64,000 bases of DNA, taken from positions 19,188,501 through 19,252,500 of the forward strand of contig CM042039.1 in assembly GCA_023525975.1 (NCBI GenBank), in the 5' to 3' direction. Both the position numbers and the translations under genes were made by a program. Shown here in pieces: positions 21,897-31,790 of the stretch (positions are counted from its first letter, which is position 1; each line of letters begins with the position of its first letter). The stretch is from Smallanthus sonchifolius. Lineage: Eukaryota; Streptophyta; Magnoliopsida; Asterales; Asteraceae. The notes under the pieces are model-generated. The model had not been told where the DNA came from. It saw nothing but the letters and a program-made list of their open reading frames with translations, and ran no database searches.

Positions 21897-24800
21897 ATGC
21901 CCAATACTCGTTTGCAAGGATCACCATCTTTTGCAGCTTTTCAAGAGCCCGAACGAGAGCTTCACGAGCGCACCCGCGACTTTCGGGAGCGTTTAGAGGA
22001 GCTGGTTAAACCAAAGGTACGTCCTACTAGCCCAGTTCCATTTCCTACTATGGGTGACGCTAACCCACCGGCTAGACGTACGGTGCACCAGAGGGCCAGT
22101 GAGGGGGTCACGGGCGCGAGATCTTCGATCACACGCCCCACTATACCGAACACCAATTCTTGGCAGATCCCATCACATGTCATGAGTACGATCACTCATG
22201 CCACTCAATTCCATGGCCTCGAGGATGAGGATGCACCCGGACATTTGTCCCGCTTCGCGCGGATATGTGATACATTTAATATCACGGGTGTATCTAAGGA
22301 CGCAATCTACTTGCGTCTCTTTCCATTCTCTCTTTCTGGGCGTGCATCTACTTGGCTCGACACTCTTCCCGACAATTCTATCACCACATGGGAGGATCTC
22401 GAAGCCAAGTTCTTCAAGAAATACTTTCCACCTTCCAGGGCCGCTCGCCTTCGGGACCAGATCCATTCGTTTCGGATGGATCCCGACGAGCCTTACCATA
22501 TGGCCTGGGAGCGGTTCAACGCGCTGTTGAGCCGATGTCCCCAGCACGGTCTCCCCGACTGGGCACTAGTGGAGAAGTTCTATAATGGCCTCACCTTCGA
22601 GACGCAGCAAATGTTCAACACAGCTGCAGGAGGCCATATCATGGATAGACTCGAGCCTGAGGAGTGCGAGGATATGTTCGAGAGCTTCGCTCAAGCCGAA
22701 CAGCAGCACCCACGTTCTGTTAGGGATTCCATCCCTACTGCTAGGTCACACGCCTCTTCTCCTAGAGGTGTGCATCAGGTCACTCCTGATACTAGCGTGG
22801 CTGCTGCCCTCGCCTCGATGGCGAATGAGATAAAGGAGCTCAAGCTCAGTGCTTTGAGGTGTCAGGTGTGCAGGGGAGGACACGACACCCGAGATTGCCC
22901 GGTAAATAATCAAGAGCATGTGAGCTATGCTGGCAACCAATACCAGAACCGAAATTACAACAATTCTAATACTTTTGGTTCGGGATGGAGATCTGGATTC
23001 ACTGGTCGTCAGCAACAGTATGGAGGAGCAGAAGAAGGAGCGAGTTCTGGGAGCACTGTTGGGTCACGAAGGATTGAGGAGATGATGGAGACTCAGACAC
23101 AGTTGCTTGCCCAGCTGGTGCAGAATAACAAGGATGCTCGGCTAAGACTGGATAGCCATGACACTTTGATGAAGAATCAGCAATCGGCGTTCCAGGATTT
23201 GCAACGCACGGTAGGAGACATTGCTAGGAGCATACATGATAGACAAGGAAGCCCTTCTACGGGCCCGAACGCTTCAGTGATGGCCGTGTCTATAGAGAGT
23301 GTGGAGAGTAAAGTGGTTGAAGAGGTTGACCCCCACTCTAAGGAGCATAATATTCCCTCAGTGGAGGAGGTGAATAAGATTGACTGGGAAGCTCGATTTG
23401 CTGAGATCGATGCTAGGATGCTAAAAGAGACCGAGTCGAATGCTGTTTCGACGAGGAGCATGATAGAGAAGGAGGATGAGAGCCCACCGGTAGTAGTAGA
23501 AGAAGAGCCGGTGGAGGAGGAGATAGTGGTTGAGGTGCCTACCAAGAAGGCACAGGAGAAGAAGAAGGGGGTGGAGATGAAGTCCCCCGAGATTGACTTG
23601 AGTCGTATTCCTTATCCCGCACGTGTGTTGCCACATAAACACGCTAAGGAATACGGTCACTTCCTTGATATGTTCACACAACTCAAGGTCAATCTCCCGT
23701 TTGTAGAGGTCCTCCAGCATATGCCCAAATATGCTAAGTTCTTAAAAGGCCTTCTTTCCAACAAGAAAAAACTTGAGGAGGTCTCTGGAGTCTCACTTGG
23801 TGAGCAGTGCTCGGCTGTGGTGCAAAATCATTTGCCAGAAAAGTTGTCTGATTCGGGTCGGTTCACGATCCCTTGCTTGTTGGGCAACCTACCATTACAC
23901 CACGCGTTGGCCGACCTAGGCGCTAGCATCAATTTGATGCCCTATTCATTGTACAAGCAGCTGGACCTAGGTGAACCACAACCAACGCGCATGAGCATTT
24001 CCTTGGCTGACCGCTCAGTCAAGTATCCACGGGGAATAGTGGAAAATCTATTAGTGAAAGTGGGCAATTTTGTTTTCCCCGTGGATTTTGTGATTCTAGA
24101 TATGGAGGTGGATGACAAGGTCCCACTCATCTTAGGACGCCCGTTCCTACGAACCGCAAAGGCGATGATTGATGTCTTTGACGGGAAGCTCACACTTCGT
24201 GTGGGGGATGAGGTCCTTACATTCAATGCTGTAGAGTCCGGGAAGGATGTTGGCGAGCACAGCCACTCCGTGTGCATGCTCGATTCTTTCATGGACCACC
24301 ATTGGGACCCCGATCCGGTGATAGAAGTAGGTGAACCCGCCCCGAATATAGAAGAACCATATGATTGGGCGTTGGAGTTAGAAGGATTGCTAGATGAGCC
24401 AGACGATTATGGAGATGAGGTGCCTGATGATTTGCTGGAGATGATGGCAGAGTTTGAAGAGGTCATAGGCAAAACCCCAAGTGTGGGGAAGCTAGTAGAG
24501 ATTGTGGAGGATCCCTATGATGATCCTGGTGAGAGTGAAGAGGTCATACCGCTGAAAATATCTATTCCTGAACCTTCACATGTCTTCACCCTTATTTGTG
24601 TTGAGGGGAGAGTTGAAAAACCGACCCCTAATTCTAATCCCCCTAGATCTAGGCCACCACGTAAGAGAACCCGCGAGTCGAGAGAGGTAGAGTTGAAGAT
24701 GGAGCAAACCCCAAGTGTGGGGATATGTAAAGATGACAGTACACTCGGTTATTTGAACAATGTTATCTTCGGTCCGGGTAGGTTTAAGTTGTGGTGGAAG

Positions 24801-24941
24801 GACTGGATTGCTACATGTGATATGAGTTTAATGTTTGAGAGTAGTATTTGTTTGCTAGAGGTATGGAGGACCCGGAGGCCGCGCAGGATGAAGGCGGTAC
24901 CGGTTAGGATCAAGGAGAAGCCTCCTGATAGGCTTGCTTGA
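21897..24941 (+). CDS. Athila-like gag-protease polyprotein, intact frame
   Basis: Start chosen at ATG 21897 (MPNTRLQGSPSF), the first Met of the open frame; about 1014 residues to the stop at 24941. Domains: retrotransposon gag (FSLSGRASTWLDTLPD ... AARLRDQIHSF, about residues 110-230), a zinc knuckle CQVCRGGHDTRDC (CX2CX3HX4C, near 22860-22900), a Glu-rich linker, and a pepsin-like retroviral protease with active site ADLGASINLMPYSLY (about 23905-23955) and a second conserved block ILGRPFLRTA near 24130. An acidic, Pro-rich C-terminal region twice contains TPSVG, encoded by a polypurine-like AAGTGTGGGGA word. The role is to form the particle and cleave the polyprotein. The frame is uninterrupted, in keeping with a recent insertion. 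Confidence 0.88.
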   Translation: MPNTRLQGSPSFAAFQEPERELHERTRDFRERLEELVKPKVRPTSPVPFPTMGDANPPARRTVHQRASEGVTGARSSITRPTIPNTNSWQIPSHVMSTITHATQFHGLEDEDAPGHLSRFARICDTFNITGVSKDAIYLRLFPFSLSGRASTWLDTLPDNSITTWEDLEAKFFKKYFPPSRAARLRDQIHSFRMDPDEPYHMAWERFNALLSRCPQHGLPDWALVEKFYNGLTFETQQMFNTAAGGHIMDRLEPEECEDMFESFAQAEQQHPRSVRDSIPTARSHASSPRGVHQVTPDTSVAAALASMANEIKELKLSALRCQVCRGGHDTRDCPVNNQEHVSYAGNQYQNRNYNNSNTFGSGWRSGFTGRQQQYGGAEEGASSGSTVGSRRIEEMMETQTQLLAQLVQNNKDARLRLDSHDTLMKNQQSAFQDLQRTVGDIARSIHDRQGSPSTGPNASVMAVSIESVESKVVEEVDPHSKEHNIPSVEEVNKIDWEARFAEIDARMLKETESNAVSTRSMIEKEDESPPVVVEEEPVEEEIVVEVPTKKAQEKKKGVEMKSPEIDLSRIPYPARVLPHKHAKEYGHFLDMFTQLKVNLPFVEVLQHMPKYAKFLKGLLSNKKKLEEVSGVSLGEQCSAVVQNHLPEKLSDSGRFTIPCLLGNLPLHHALADLGASINLMPYSLYKQLDLGEPQPTRMSISLADRSVKYPRGIVENLLVKVGNFVFPVDFVILDMEVDDKVPLILGRPFLRTAKAMIDVFDGKLTLRVGDEVLTFNAVESGKDVGEHSHSVCMLDSFMDHHWDPDPVIEVGEPAPNIEEPYDWALELEGLLDEPDDYGDEVPDDLLEMMAEFEEVIGKTPSVGKLVEIVEDPYDDPGESEEVIPLKISIPEPSHVFTLICVEGRVEKPTPNSNPPRSRPPRKRTRESREVELKMEQTPSVGICKDDSTLGYLNNVIFGPGRFKLWWKDWIATCDMSLMFESSICLLEVWRTRRPRRMKAVPVRIKEKPPDRLA

Positions 24942-25238
24942 GTCCTGGGCAAGTGCCCGGGATGTAGAGTTTGTATGATTTCATTGGGTTGAGTCCGTGT
25001 CTTTTTCTTTGTTTTTCGGTTTGTGTTTTGTTTTTGTCAAGTTTTGCAGGAATCCATGCTTAATTCGGTAAGGAAAATCGTCGGGAATGAAGCCCCAGGT
25101 ATGGTTACATGTGTTTTTATGCTTGGGACAAGGTTTTAAGGAAGTGGGTGAAAATTTTTTCTTAAATGGCAAAAAATTTTTCTAAGTACAAAATTGAAAA
25201 AAAAAAAACTTCAAAACTTTCTGTTAACGACACCCTCC

Positions 25239-25362
25239 CGCGGTACGCGAAGAACGAGAGGAAGATCTCTCGCGGTACGCGAGAGACAAAAGTCTCGGCC
25301 GGCCTAACTTTTTGGCCTTCGCGGTACGCGAAAAATATCCCCTTCGACTTACGCGGTACGCG
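25239..25362. repeat. Four CGCGGTACGCG palindromes, internal cluster
   Basis: 25239-25249, 25266-25286 (stem TCTCTCGCG, loop GTA, perfect), 25318-25332 (stem TTCGCG, perfect) and 25352-25362. All keep the exact core CGCGGTACGCG, with variable flanking stem length. They lie outside the LTR. Confidence 0.95.
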
Positions 25363-26994
25363 AGGGACTGCTGGTGTCACCCTATTTCCTTTGTTTCCCA
25401 TGGTTTCCCGTACCCGTTTCTGTCCCCGTTTTCACTCACCACCACTATTCATCACCTACCTTCGTACCACCACTACCATGAAGCATCACCTTTAACCACC
25501 ATCATCCATCACATTAATTCACCCACCTACCACCATCCGACCACCGTGACCATGGGAAACTAGAAACCGTTTATGACCGATGTTCGAACTTGCTGTGGTA
25601 TTCATGTCTTTGTGTTTGCCACATGTCGAGTATGTTTTCTCTGCATCTATCTATCTTGAGTCTTTTAGTTTTCTTGAGTCTGTCTAGTCTCTATATTTTA
25701 TTTGAGTCAGTTTAATGCTGTGGGTTTGTATGAGGTTTATTTTGCAGGTTTTATCATTCTGTCCGTACTCAATCTCCATTCGGGCGGGTTTGATGATTAC
25801 CATTACTATCTTGTAAAGGCAACCCAACAGCTGATGTGTAACCGCGACCGAAATGCTATACGGTGCACACAAGGAAGAACGAAGCTGCATACTAGATTGC
25901 ATCTACATTACCAGCTAAGTCGCTTCCTGTTCTGTTTTGTCCAATTTTTTTTTAGTTGTGTTTTGCTTCACATTGAGGACAATGTGTCTTTCAAGTGTGG
26001 GGATGTGAGTGTCTAGTTTGTTTAGTTTGTGTCTTTAAAAATTCAAAAATACAAAAAAAAAAAAAAAAAAAAAAAAATTGAAAAATTTGAAAAATGTTCT
26101 TGAAAATAATTGCATATATTTGGAAAATGATAGTAGAACTGGATCTATTTATGAGTTTAAAAGATTAAATAATTGAAAACGTGTCTAATTAGTGATGTTT
26201 TGGTAGACCCAGCTAACTAATAAAGCTTAAATATCCTGTTTGTGTTATTTAGGATTAATCACGGAATAAAATCATGATATCTTGTGGGTATTCATCTTAG
26301 AGTAATGGTAATACTGAAACTGTCAATATAGGGTGATAGGTACCACGATTAAGTTAAAATTTAAAGGTTTTTGAAATTTTTTATGGCACACCATTCTCTT
26401 TTTATGAGAATAAATCCGAGTTTCGGTGGCGCCCGCATTCCATAATCCATGTTATTCCATAATTTATGAGCTATACTGAGTTTTGCTTATGTGTTTCCCT
26501 CTGGGATAGCGACTTGGAGGATACATCCCTAAGTAAGATTTATGTGCTTCATTGATAGAATGTAGTCTATGTGTTACCCTCCGGGATAGTGACTTGGTTG
26601 AAACGCCTCTAGACGAAAGTTCTTTTGCTTATTATGCTCATTATCATCCATTCATTCATGATTTCATCTGATTTCTAAAAACCTGTAAATAGTAGTTTAA
26701 CGTGGTAGGGTAAATCTATATGGTTTAATCCGTGCCTAAACATGACCTTGAGACGGGATTAGGTAGAGCTGTAACTTCTAAGTGTGAGTCACATAGATTG
26801 ATTGATATGTTGTATAAAATGGATTTAGAACACGTAACGGGGGCTTGAAAGTTAGTGCTTGGGTTTAATCGGACAGAAATACTAATTGTTGCTTTTTAAC
26901 ACGTGAGTATGTTTTGAAAATTGAAATTTATGTTTGTTGAGTTAGATGCCAGTTATGATTCCATTTGCAGATTTTTCGAGGACGAAAAAAGGTT

Positions 26995-27009
26995 AAGTGT
27001 GGGGATATT
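26995..27009 (+). other. Polypurine tract of the Athila-like element
   Basis: AAGTGTGGGGATATT directly precedes the LTR start TGATAGGG. The same word AAGTGTGGGGA(T) also occurs at 24479, 24713 and 25993. Confidence 0.7.
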
Positions 27010-28665
27010 TGATAGGGTGCGAAAGCACACGTCTTTATTCCTTTGTTTTAATGTGTTCTAAGTAGTTTTATATTAGTTTTGAGTCAATTTTATGTACATT
27101 TGAGTCGTTGGTCTTATTTGTAGGAGCCCGGGAATATTAATGAAGAATACGTGAAGAAAACGAGCGAAGAAACGAAGCCCGGAAAAGTCCAAAGATCAAA
27201 AGACAATTTTCTGAAATTTAGGTCTCTCGCGGTACGCGAGAGACGAGTGTAATAATTCTCGCGGTACGCGGGAAACTCCAGGAATCCGCCCGACTATTTT
27301 GGTCCTCGCGGTATGCGAGGATCCAGTCAACCTTCTCTCGCGGTACGCGAGAGGGCCGTTTTCCGCAAAACCCTAATTTTCTAAATTAAAAAGATTTAAA
27401 CGGCCATTATGAGGTAGTTCGATTCTAAGCCGTTCCAGGAAAGAAAAGAGGCGATTTTGGGAGTTTGGAAGAAGATTGAAGCTTAAAGATTAAAGCTTTG
27501 GATTCCGGGTTCGTAGTTATACGTTCTAGGTTTTAAAGACTTGATTTTTATCTTTGATTTTATGTTTTGAACCTATGGATCTTGCTATTTGCTTCTGTGT
27601 AGATGTTCTTAGTATGATTCTAGGCTAGATCCTTGATCTACCTAGGTCAATATGATGATTATGTGTTAAAGTTTCGATTTTTATTCGGTTTTTGGATTTG
27701 AATGTTGGATTTATGATGTAGTAAAGGTTTGAGTTTGTTTATGTGTGATGTTAGTGCATGTTTAATTCTGATTATGTGGTTGATTATGCTTTTCTGCGTT
27801 GATTGTGGTTGTCTGCCAGTTTGATCTTCGTTTCTGGTTCATAGACTTTAGGGTTTGTGAGTTAGAGTGGTGTCTAGACGTAGTAGCCATAGAAAACCTA
27901 GTTAATTACTGATTAGAAGTGAATGTGTGTCCTAGTTCAATACCCGAGAGGTGAGAATTAGTCGTTTAGTCTTCGTCATTAGGAATCCGAGTGTCAGCTG
28001 TCTGAGAGGAAGTTGGTATTAGGTGTCTAGTGATAGTTGCTATCCGAATCATAGTATCCATTCTAGAACTACCCCATGCATTCCTTGAGTGTATGGTAAG
28101 CGGTGAGACTGAGAGGTAATCCGTTTATTAGGGTACTTGTCATAGTAGGAAATACCCGAGAGGTGATCCGATCATCTGGTGAGTTAATATCCTTAGGTTG
28201 TCTTCTGGTCACATCCCGAGACCGAGAGTGATCGGGAATCCACTAGATATCTTTTAGGTGTTATATCTTTAGAAACCCAGATCCAACCTAGTTCCAAAAC
28301 CGATAGAAGTTGAGCTTTACACATAGGATTCCGACCTAGGTAGTGACCTCTCCATTCTTGATTTCATCTTTAGTTTACTCTTGATAGCTTGAATTGTCCT
28401 TAGTTTATTGCATTCTTAGTTAATCTTTAGTGTAGTAAACCCCCCAATCAATTAATCATATTAAGTCCTAGTTAGAGTCTAATTTAGTTATTCAGTGTCT
28501 TTTGGGTTCGATATCCGGACTTCGTTAGGCTATATTGCATTGATCGGTACACTTGCCGGTTGTGTGGTCTAGTTTTAGGTCGAGTATAGGTTTTATAAAT
28601 TTAAAGCTAGAGAGTCTAGATTAGGTTTTATTTGATAGTTTTTATAGACCGTCTGGACGACATCA
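27010..28665 (+). mobile_element. 3' LTR of the Athila-like element
   Basis: 1656 bp, a near-identical copy of 20081-21736, with hairpins at 27222-27244, 27256-27274, 27303-27321 and 27335-27353. Confidence 0.93.
27222..27353. repeat. Four CGCGGTACGCG hairpins, 3' LTR copy
   Basis: Identical to the cluster in the 5' LTR, shifted by 6929 bp. Confidence 0.95.
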
Positions 28666-28670
28666 GCAGG

Positions 28671-28991
28671 AACAAAATTAAGTACGCAAAAAAGTCGAAA
28701 AATAAGGTCTGTTCACCTAATTTTTTTCAATCCATCACTCAAATCTTGTCTAAAATATGAAATTAATCCAACCAAAAGTTTAGAAATCCAATTCTAACAA
28801 ACCCTAGATGAATAATTTATAAAATCAAACAACTATTGAGATATTTTGAAGCAATCTCAGTACGTGAAAGTGAGGAACAAGAACGCTCAGTTTTTGCTCA
28901 ACAAACCTTGTAATTCAGTCCAAATCTAGTCGAAAATGTTCAATATCACTCCTATAACACTCAATTTCAAGAGCAAAGCTCTGATACCACT
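28671..28991 (-). other. Element B leader, distal part, with tRNA-Met primer site
   Basis: The minus strand reads TGGTATCAGAGC at 28989-28978, two bases from the LTR end: the initiator-tRNA-Met primer site standard for copia elements. The rest is an untranslated leader continuing across the Athila insertion to the gag start at 19980. Confidence 0.85.
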
Positions 28992-29409
28992 TGTAGGTCC
29001 CCCGGTGTTAGATCGATTGACGTATAGGAGATGAAACCAATCAACAGAGTGCGGAATCCTCTGTGATTAGCTTGAACAAGATGACTAGATACGATGAGAA
29101 CAAACACAAGTATATAAAACTTTGGCTATTAGCATCAAACAACCGATTACAAAGGGTTTTCTCTCAAGAACTTGTTCAGACCTAGTTTCTACAAGAACCC
29201 TAACAGCTATTTATACTCACAGACTCAGGTTGCGTACTTGCTAAGTACGCAGGACAAACTCTCCCTGCGTACTTGCTAAGTACGCATCCACTAAAACAAC
29301 CGAAAACACACATGAACAAAGACTCGACTATACAGCTCGATCAGATACAAACGACTCTCATAAACTACAAACAATCTTCAAGCTGCTTGTCACAAAACAT
29401 GCTCCAACA
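28992..29409 (-). mobile_element. 5' LTR of copia element B
   Basis: 418 bp, with palindromes at 29231-29251 and 29266-29286 and a minus-strand TATA box GTATAAATAG at 29207-29216. It differs from the 3' LTR by one visible base. Confidence 0.92.
29231..29286. repeat. Two palindromes upstream of the TATA box (element B 5' LTR)
   Basis: Stem TGCGTACTT, loop GCT, at 29231-29251 and 29266-29286, 35 bp apart; both perfect. Confidence 0.97.
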
Positions 29410-30599
29410 GTATTTCTGACACTCTCGTGCAAAGTGTCCAAAATTCAGGCATTTGTAACACTTAGCCTTTGATTTATCAAAACCAATTTTAGCATTAGAA
29501 TGCCCACCGATAAACTTTCTGCCTGTTCTATTCATAAACCATTTATCCCTTCTCAAGATCATGGTCATATTCCACCGAATATCCATATCTTACATGTCAT
29601 CTGGATCCACCTGATTGAAATCTTCTTCAATTTTTTATGGATCAGTTACTTTGCCACCAATGAAGTTTTCATATGCCAACATGCAAGATGAAAACAATGC
29701 TACATGATCTTCTGCAATTTTTGCAAAAGCAGGTGTCGGTGTAGATGTTGGACTTCTTGGTTGGTGTGAATTTGAACTTGTAGCAGCAAAACATGCATGA
29801 CTATTATTACCTTCTTCTTGTGTAGGATTCCCTGATAACAAAGCAATACCCTGTCCAGTGGTTTTTGATGTGGAAGAGGCTCCAAAGTACATTGACGGTT
29901 CTTGCACTAACGGTCTGCTAGTGGTTTCTTTCTTTCTTAAATTCATGTGCTTGGATTTTACCTATTACCTCATCAATGGTCATTTCAAAGAATTTAGAGT
30001 TTTTCTTAAAAGGGTTGTGTACATGTCAAATTTGGAGGGTAAAGCATCAAGAAAATTTTCAAATAGTTCATCATCCAGATATTTAATTCATAAGACTTAA
30101 GTTCAGTCTGAAGATGATAGAATCTAGAGATAAGTTCATCAATGGATTCTTGTTCAAAATATCTGAAACATTCATATTGTTTTCTTAACAATTCCCTTTT
30201 ACTTTTCTTAACATCACTGTTACCCTCAAACTGTTTTTCCAAAGCTTTCCACAAGTCTTTCGAGGAATCATACCCTCTGAAACTGTGAAATATGTCTCGG
30301 GTTAGTGCCATGGTTAAAGAACCATGTGCCTTCTTTTCTAAATCATATGCTTTCTTTTCTTCAGCATCAAGTCTAGAGATTGGTTTGGGTTTGGTTTCAC
30401 CATGGAATTCATGGGTTGGATGTTTATAACCTTCTAAAATAGGTATCCACATGTTAGAATCTGTGTATGACACATATTCCTCAAATCTAGCTTTCCAGTT
30501 GGAATAGTCATTCACATTTATTAAAATTGGGGGTTTCTGTGGAGTGCCTATTTCGTTGTCGTAATTCAACAGGCTACTAAGATTTTGAAGGTTTGCCAT
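29410..30599 (-). pseudogene. Copia element A gag, N-terminal half
   Basis: It starts at ATG 30599 (MANLQNLSSLLNYDNE). The UBN2-type gag domain is clear (NDYSNWKARFEEYVSYTD, SSKDLWKALEKQFEG, then an ISRFYHLQTELKSY-type segment). A frameshift near 30080 shifts the reading to 29946-29635, and another leads to the CCHC zinc knuckle CYKCLNFGHFAREC near 29460-29415. The frame is cut at GTATT (29410-29414) by element B and resumes at 15337. Gag binds and packages element RNA. Confidence 0.8.
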
Positions 30600-31157
30600 T
30601 TGTGAAAAGTCTCAGAAGTCTGAATATTTGGCTTTAAGTACGTATGAACAGAAAGGCCTTGCGTACTTATAAGTGCGCACGAAGACAAATACGAAGTACG
30701 CATGAGCTATCAAGTACGCATGAACTGATAACTACGCACAAGAGATTAAGTATACAAGAATTTAGACAAGTATACAGGATTCAAATACGCATGAACTTAA
30801 GTACGCAAGGATTATGACAAGTATGCAGGAAGTGTGACAAGTACGCAGGAAACCAAAAGATGGTCTTTGACAACTGTATCCACTTGTCCTGATCAAAAGA
30901 TGATCTGACCGAGTTGTAGTGTATGAACAATGTGATTTGAACAAGTGGCCAGACTGAGAAATAGACAGAAAAATGATGATTGTAACAACAAAACAAGAAC
31001 AACACAATGATGGAATGGGATTCTTTCAAGATGAACAAATGTGTGAAACAAGACTCAAGAATCACCAATGCAGATGTAAACAGAAACACATATGGATGAC
31101 ATATGTTCCTAACATTCTCACAACACTCGGAAATAAGAGCAAATGGCTCTGATACCA
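30600..31157 (-). repeat. Element A leader with direct half-site repeats; primer site
   Basis: Between about 30635 and 30850 the plus strand carries some ten degenerate copies of AAGTACGCATGA or AAGTACGCAGGA, mostly unpaired half-sites rather than hairpins. Next to the LTR, 31146-31157 is the complement of TGGTATCAGAGC, the initiator-tRNA-Met primer site. All of it would lie in the transcript 5' of gag. Confidence 0.8.
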
Positions 31158-31433
31158 CTTGTAGGTCCCCCCGGGTGGGTGTTTCGGATCGATATCGTGT
31201 GAGAACGTAGCCTAGTAAACAGGTGCAGAATGACCGTTACTAGGTCGAACAATGTAAGAATGATCGTATGACAATCAACACGAGATGATACTAATAAATA
31301 CATGGTCTATTGATTTCATAGTGTTTCAAACAAGTACAGAAACAGATTGAATGACTTCTGGACTGATACAATATTGATCTGTGCGTACTTGTGTGTGCAA
31401 AAGTACATCTATGTGTAAAATGAAACAACCTAT

Positions 31434-31444
31434 GGTATTTATAG
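31434..31444 (-). promoter_or_regulatory. TATA box in element A 5' LTR
   Basis: The minus strand reads CTATAAATACC, 10 bp downstream of the first palindrome. Confidence 0.65.
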
Positions 31445-31453
31445 ACTTGGTCC

Positions 31454-31578
31454 ATGCGTACTTGGCAAGTACGCATGACCATCCTTCATGCGTACTTGCT
31501 AAGTACGCATGACCATCCTTCATGCGTACTTGCTAAGTACGCATCACCATTCTTCATGCGTACTTGCTAAGTACGCAT
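31454..31578. repeat. Four perfect hairpins in 34-bp tandem units (element A LTR)
   Basis: Starts at 31454, 31488, 31522 and 31556, exactly 34 bp apart. Stem ATGCGTACTT, loop GCT (first copy: 11-bp stem with G at its centre). Degenerate half copies follow to about 31630. The units have identical spacers (GACCATCCTTC-like), so the array grew by tandem duplication. Confidence 0.97.
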
Positions 31579-31790
31579 CACCATTGTACTTGGCAAATAC
31601 GCATGAACTCATCCTTGCGTATTTGTTTAGTACAATATCAAAATACATCACGTTCAGACATAAACATACATAATACAACTCAATAAGAAAAATACAACAA
31701 ATACTACATACATACAAGACTGAACTAAATAATAACAAAAGCTTCAGCTGTATCCAGAGTGCCTGTCATAAAACATGCATCAACACTACA

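Larger units (their letters stand above)
24942..27009 (+). other. 3' non-coding region of the Athila-like element
   Basis: No integrase, reverse transcriptase or env-like frame. It holds four CGCGGTACGCG palindromes (25239-25362), a stretch with TTGAGGACAATGTG then AAGTGTGGGGAT (25972-26004) that resembles an Athila polypurine tract context, a poly-A run (26053-26077), and the presumed true polypurine tract before the 3' LTR. Confidence 0.75.
20081..28665 (+). mobile_element. Athila-like gypsy element, gag-protease only, young
   Basis: Two 1656-bp LTRs (20081-21736 and 27010-28665) start TGATAGGG and end GACATCA. By eye they differ at only two bases, both near the right end (GTCTAGTCTAG versus GTCGAGTATAG). 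A perfect target duplication GCAGG flanks it (20076-20080 and 28666-28670). The primer site matches plant tRNA-Asp, as in Athila. One long gag-protease frame is present; integrase and reverse transcriptase are absent, so it is non-autonomous. It is nested in element B and is therefore younger than B, which the LTR similarity supports. Confidence 0.93.
15338..29409 (-). mobile_element. Copia element B: gag-only, nested in element A gag
   Basis: The two 418-bp LTRs (15338-15755 and 28992-29409) both start TGTAGG and end CAACA on the plus strand and differ, by eye, at one base (TTGTCTATT versus TTGGCTATT). The flanks carry a perfect 5-bp target duplication GTATT (15333-15337 and 29410-29414). 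A primer site complementary to initiator tRNA-Met lies at 28978-28989, and a polypurine tract abuts the 3' LTR at 15756. Excluding the Athila element, B is about 5.5 kb and encodes only gag. Low LTR divergence means a recent insertion. Confidence 0.92.
8951..31785 (-). mobile_element. Copia element A (Sirevirus-like), interrupted by element B
   Basis: Minus-strand order: 5' LTR 31785-31160, primer site 31157-31146, leader with half-site repeats, gag 30599-29410, element B, gag 15337-13606, protease-integrase-RT-RNase H 13605-10223, and a long 3' non-coding region. A is inserted into the RNase H coding sequence of gypsy element G; the bases CTACA after the LTR (31786-31790) are one target-site copy. 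A long gag with coiled coil and two zinc knuckles, plus an extended 3' non-coding region, fits Sirevirus (Maximus/SIRE). The left end given is where recognisable A sequence fades. Confidence 0.75.
31160..31785 (-). mobile_element. 5' LTR of copia element A (626 bp)
   Basis: It starts TGTAGG and ends CAACA on the plus strand, two bases from the primer site. It contains the 34-bp hairpin array (31454-31578) just upstream of a TATA box (31434-31444, minus). The terminal segment resembles the element B LTR (TGTAGGTCCCCC), but the body differs, so A and B are related subfamilies. Confidence 0.88.

Noticed and set aside
23177..24292. Minus-strand reading frames opposite gag-protease
   Set aside because: Shadows of the intact plus-strand polyprotein; low-complexity Ser/Leu runs mirror Glu-rich coding sequence.
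31454..31578. CRISPR-like repeat array
   Set aside because: Same reason: constant 34-bp units with identical spacers inside an LTR.
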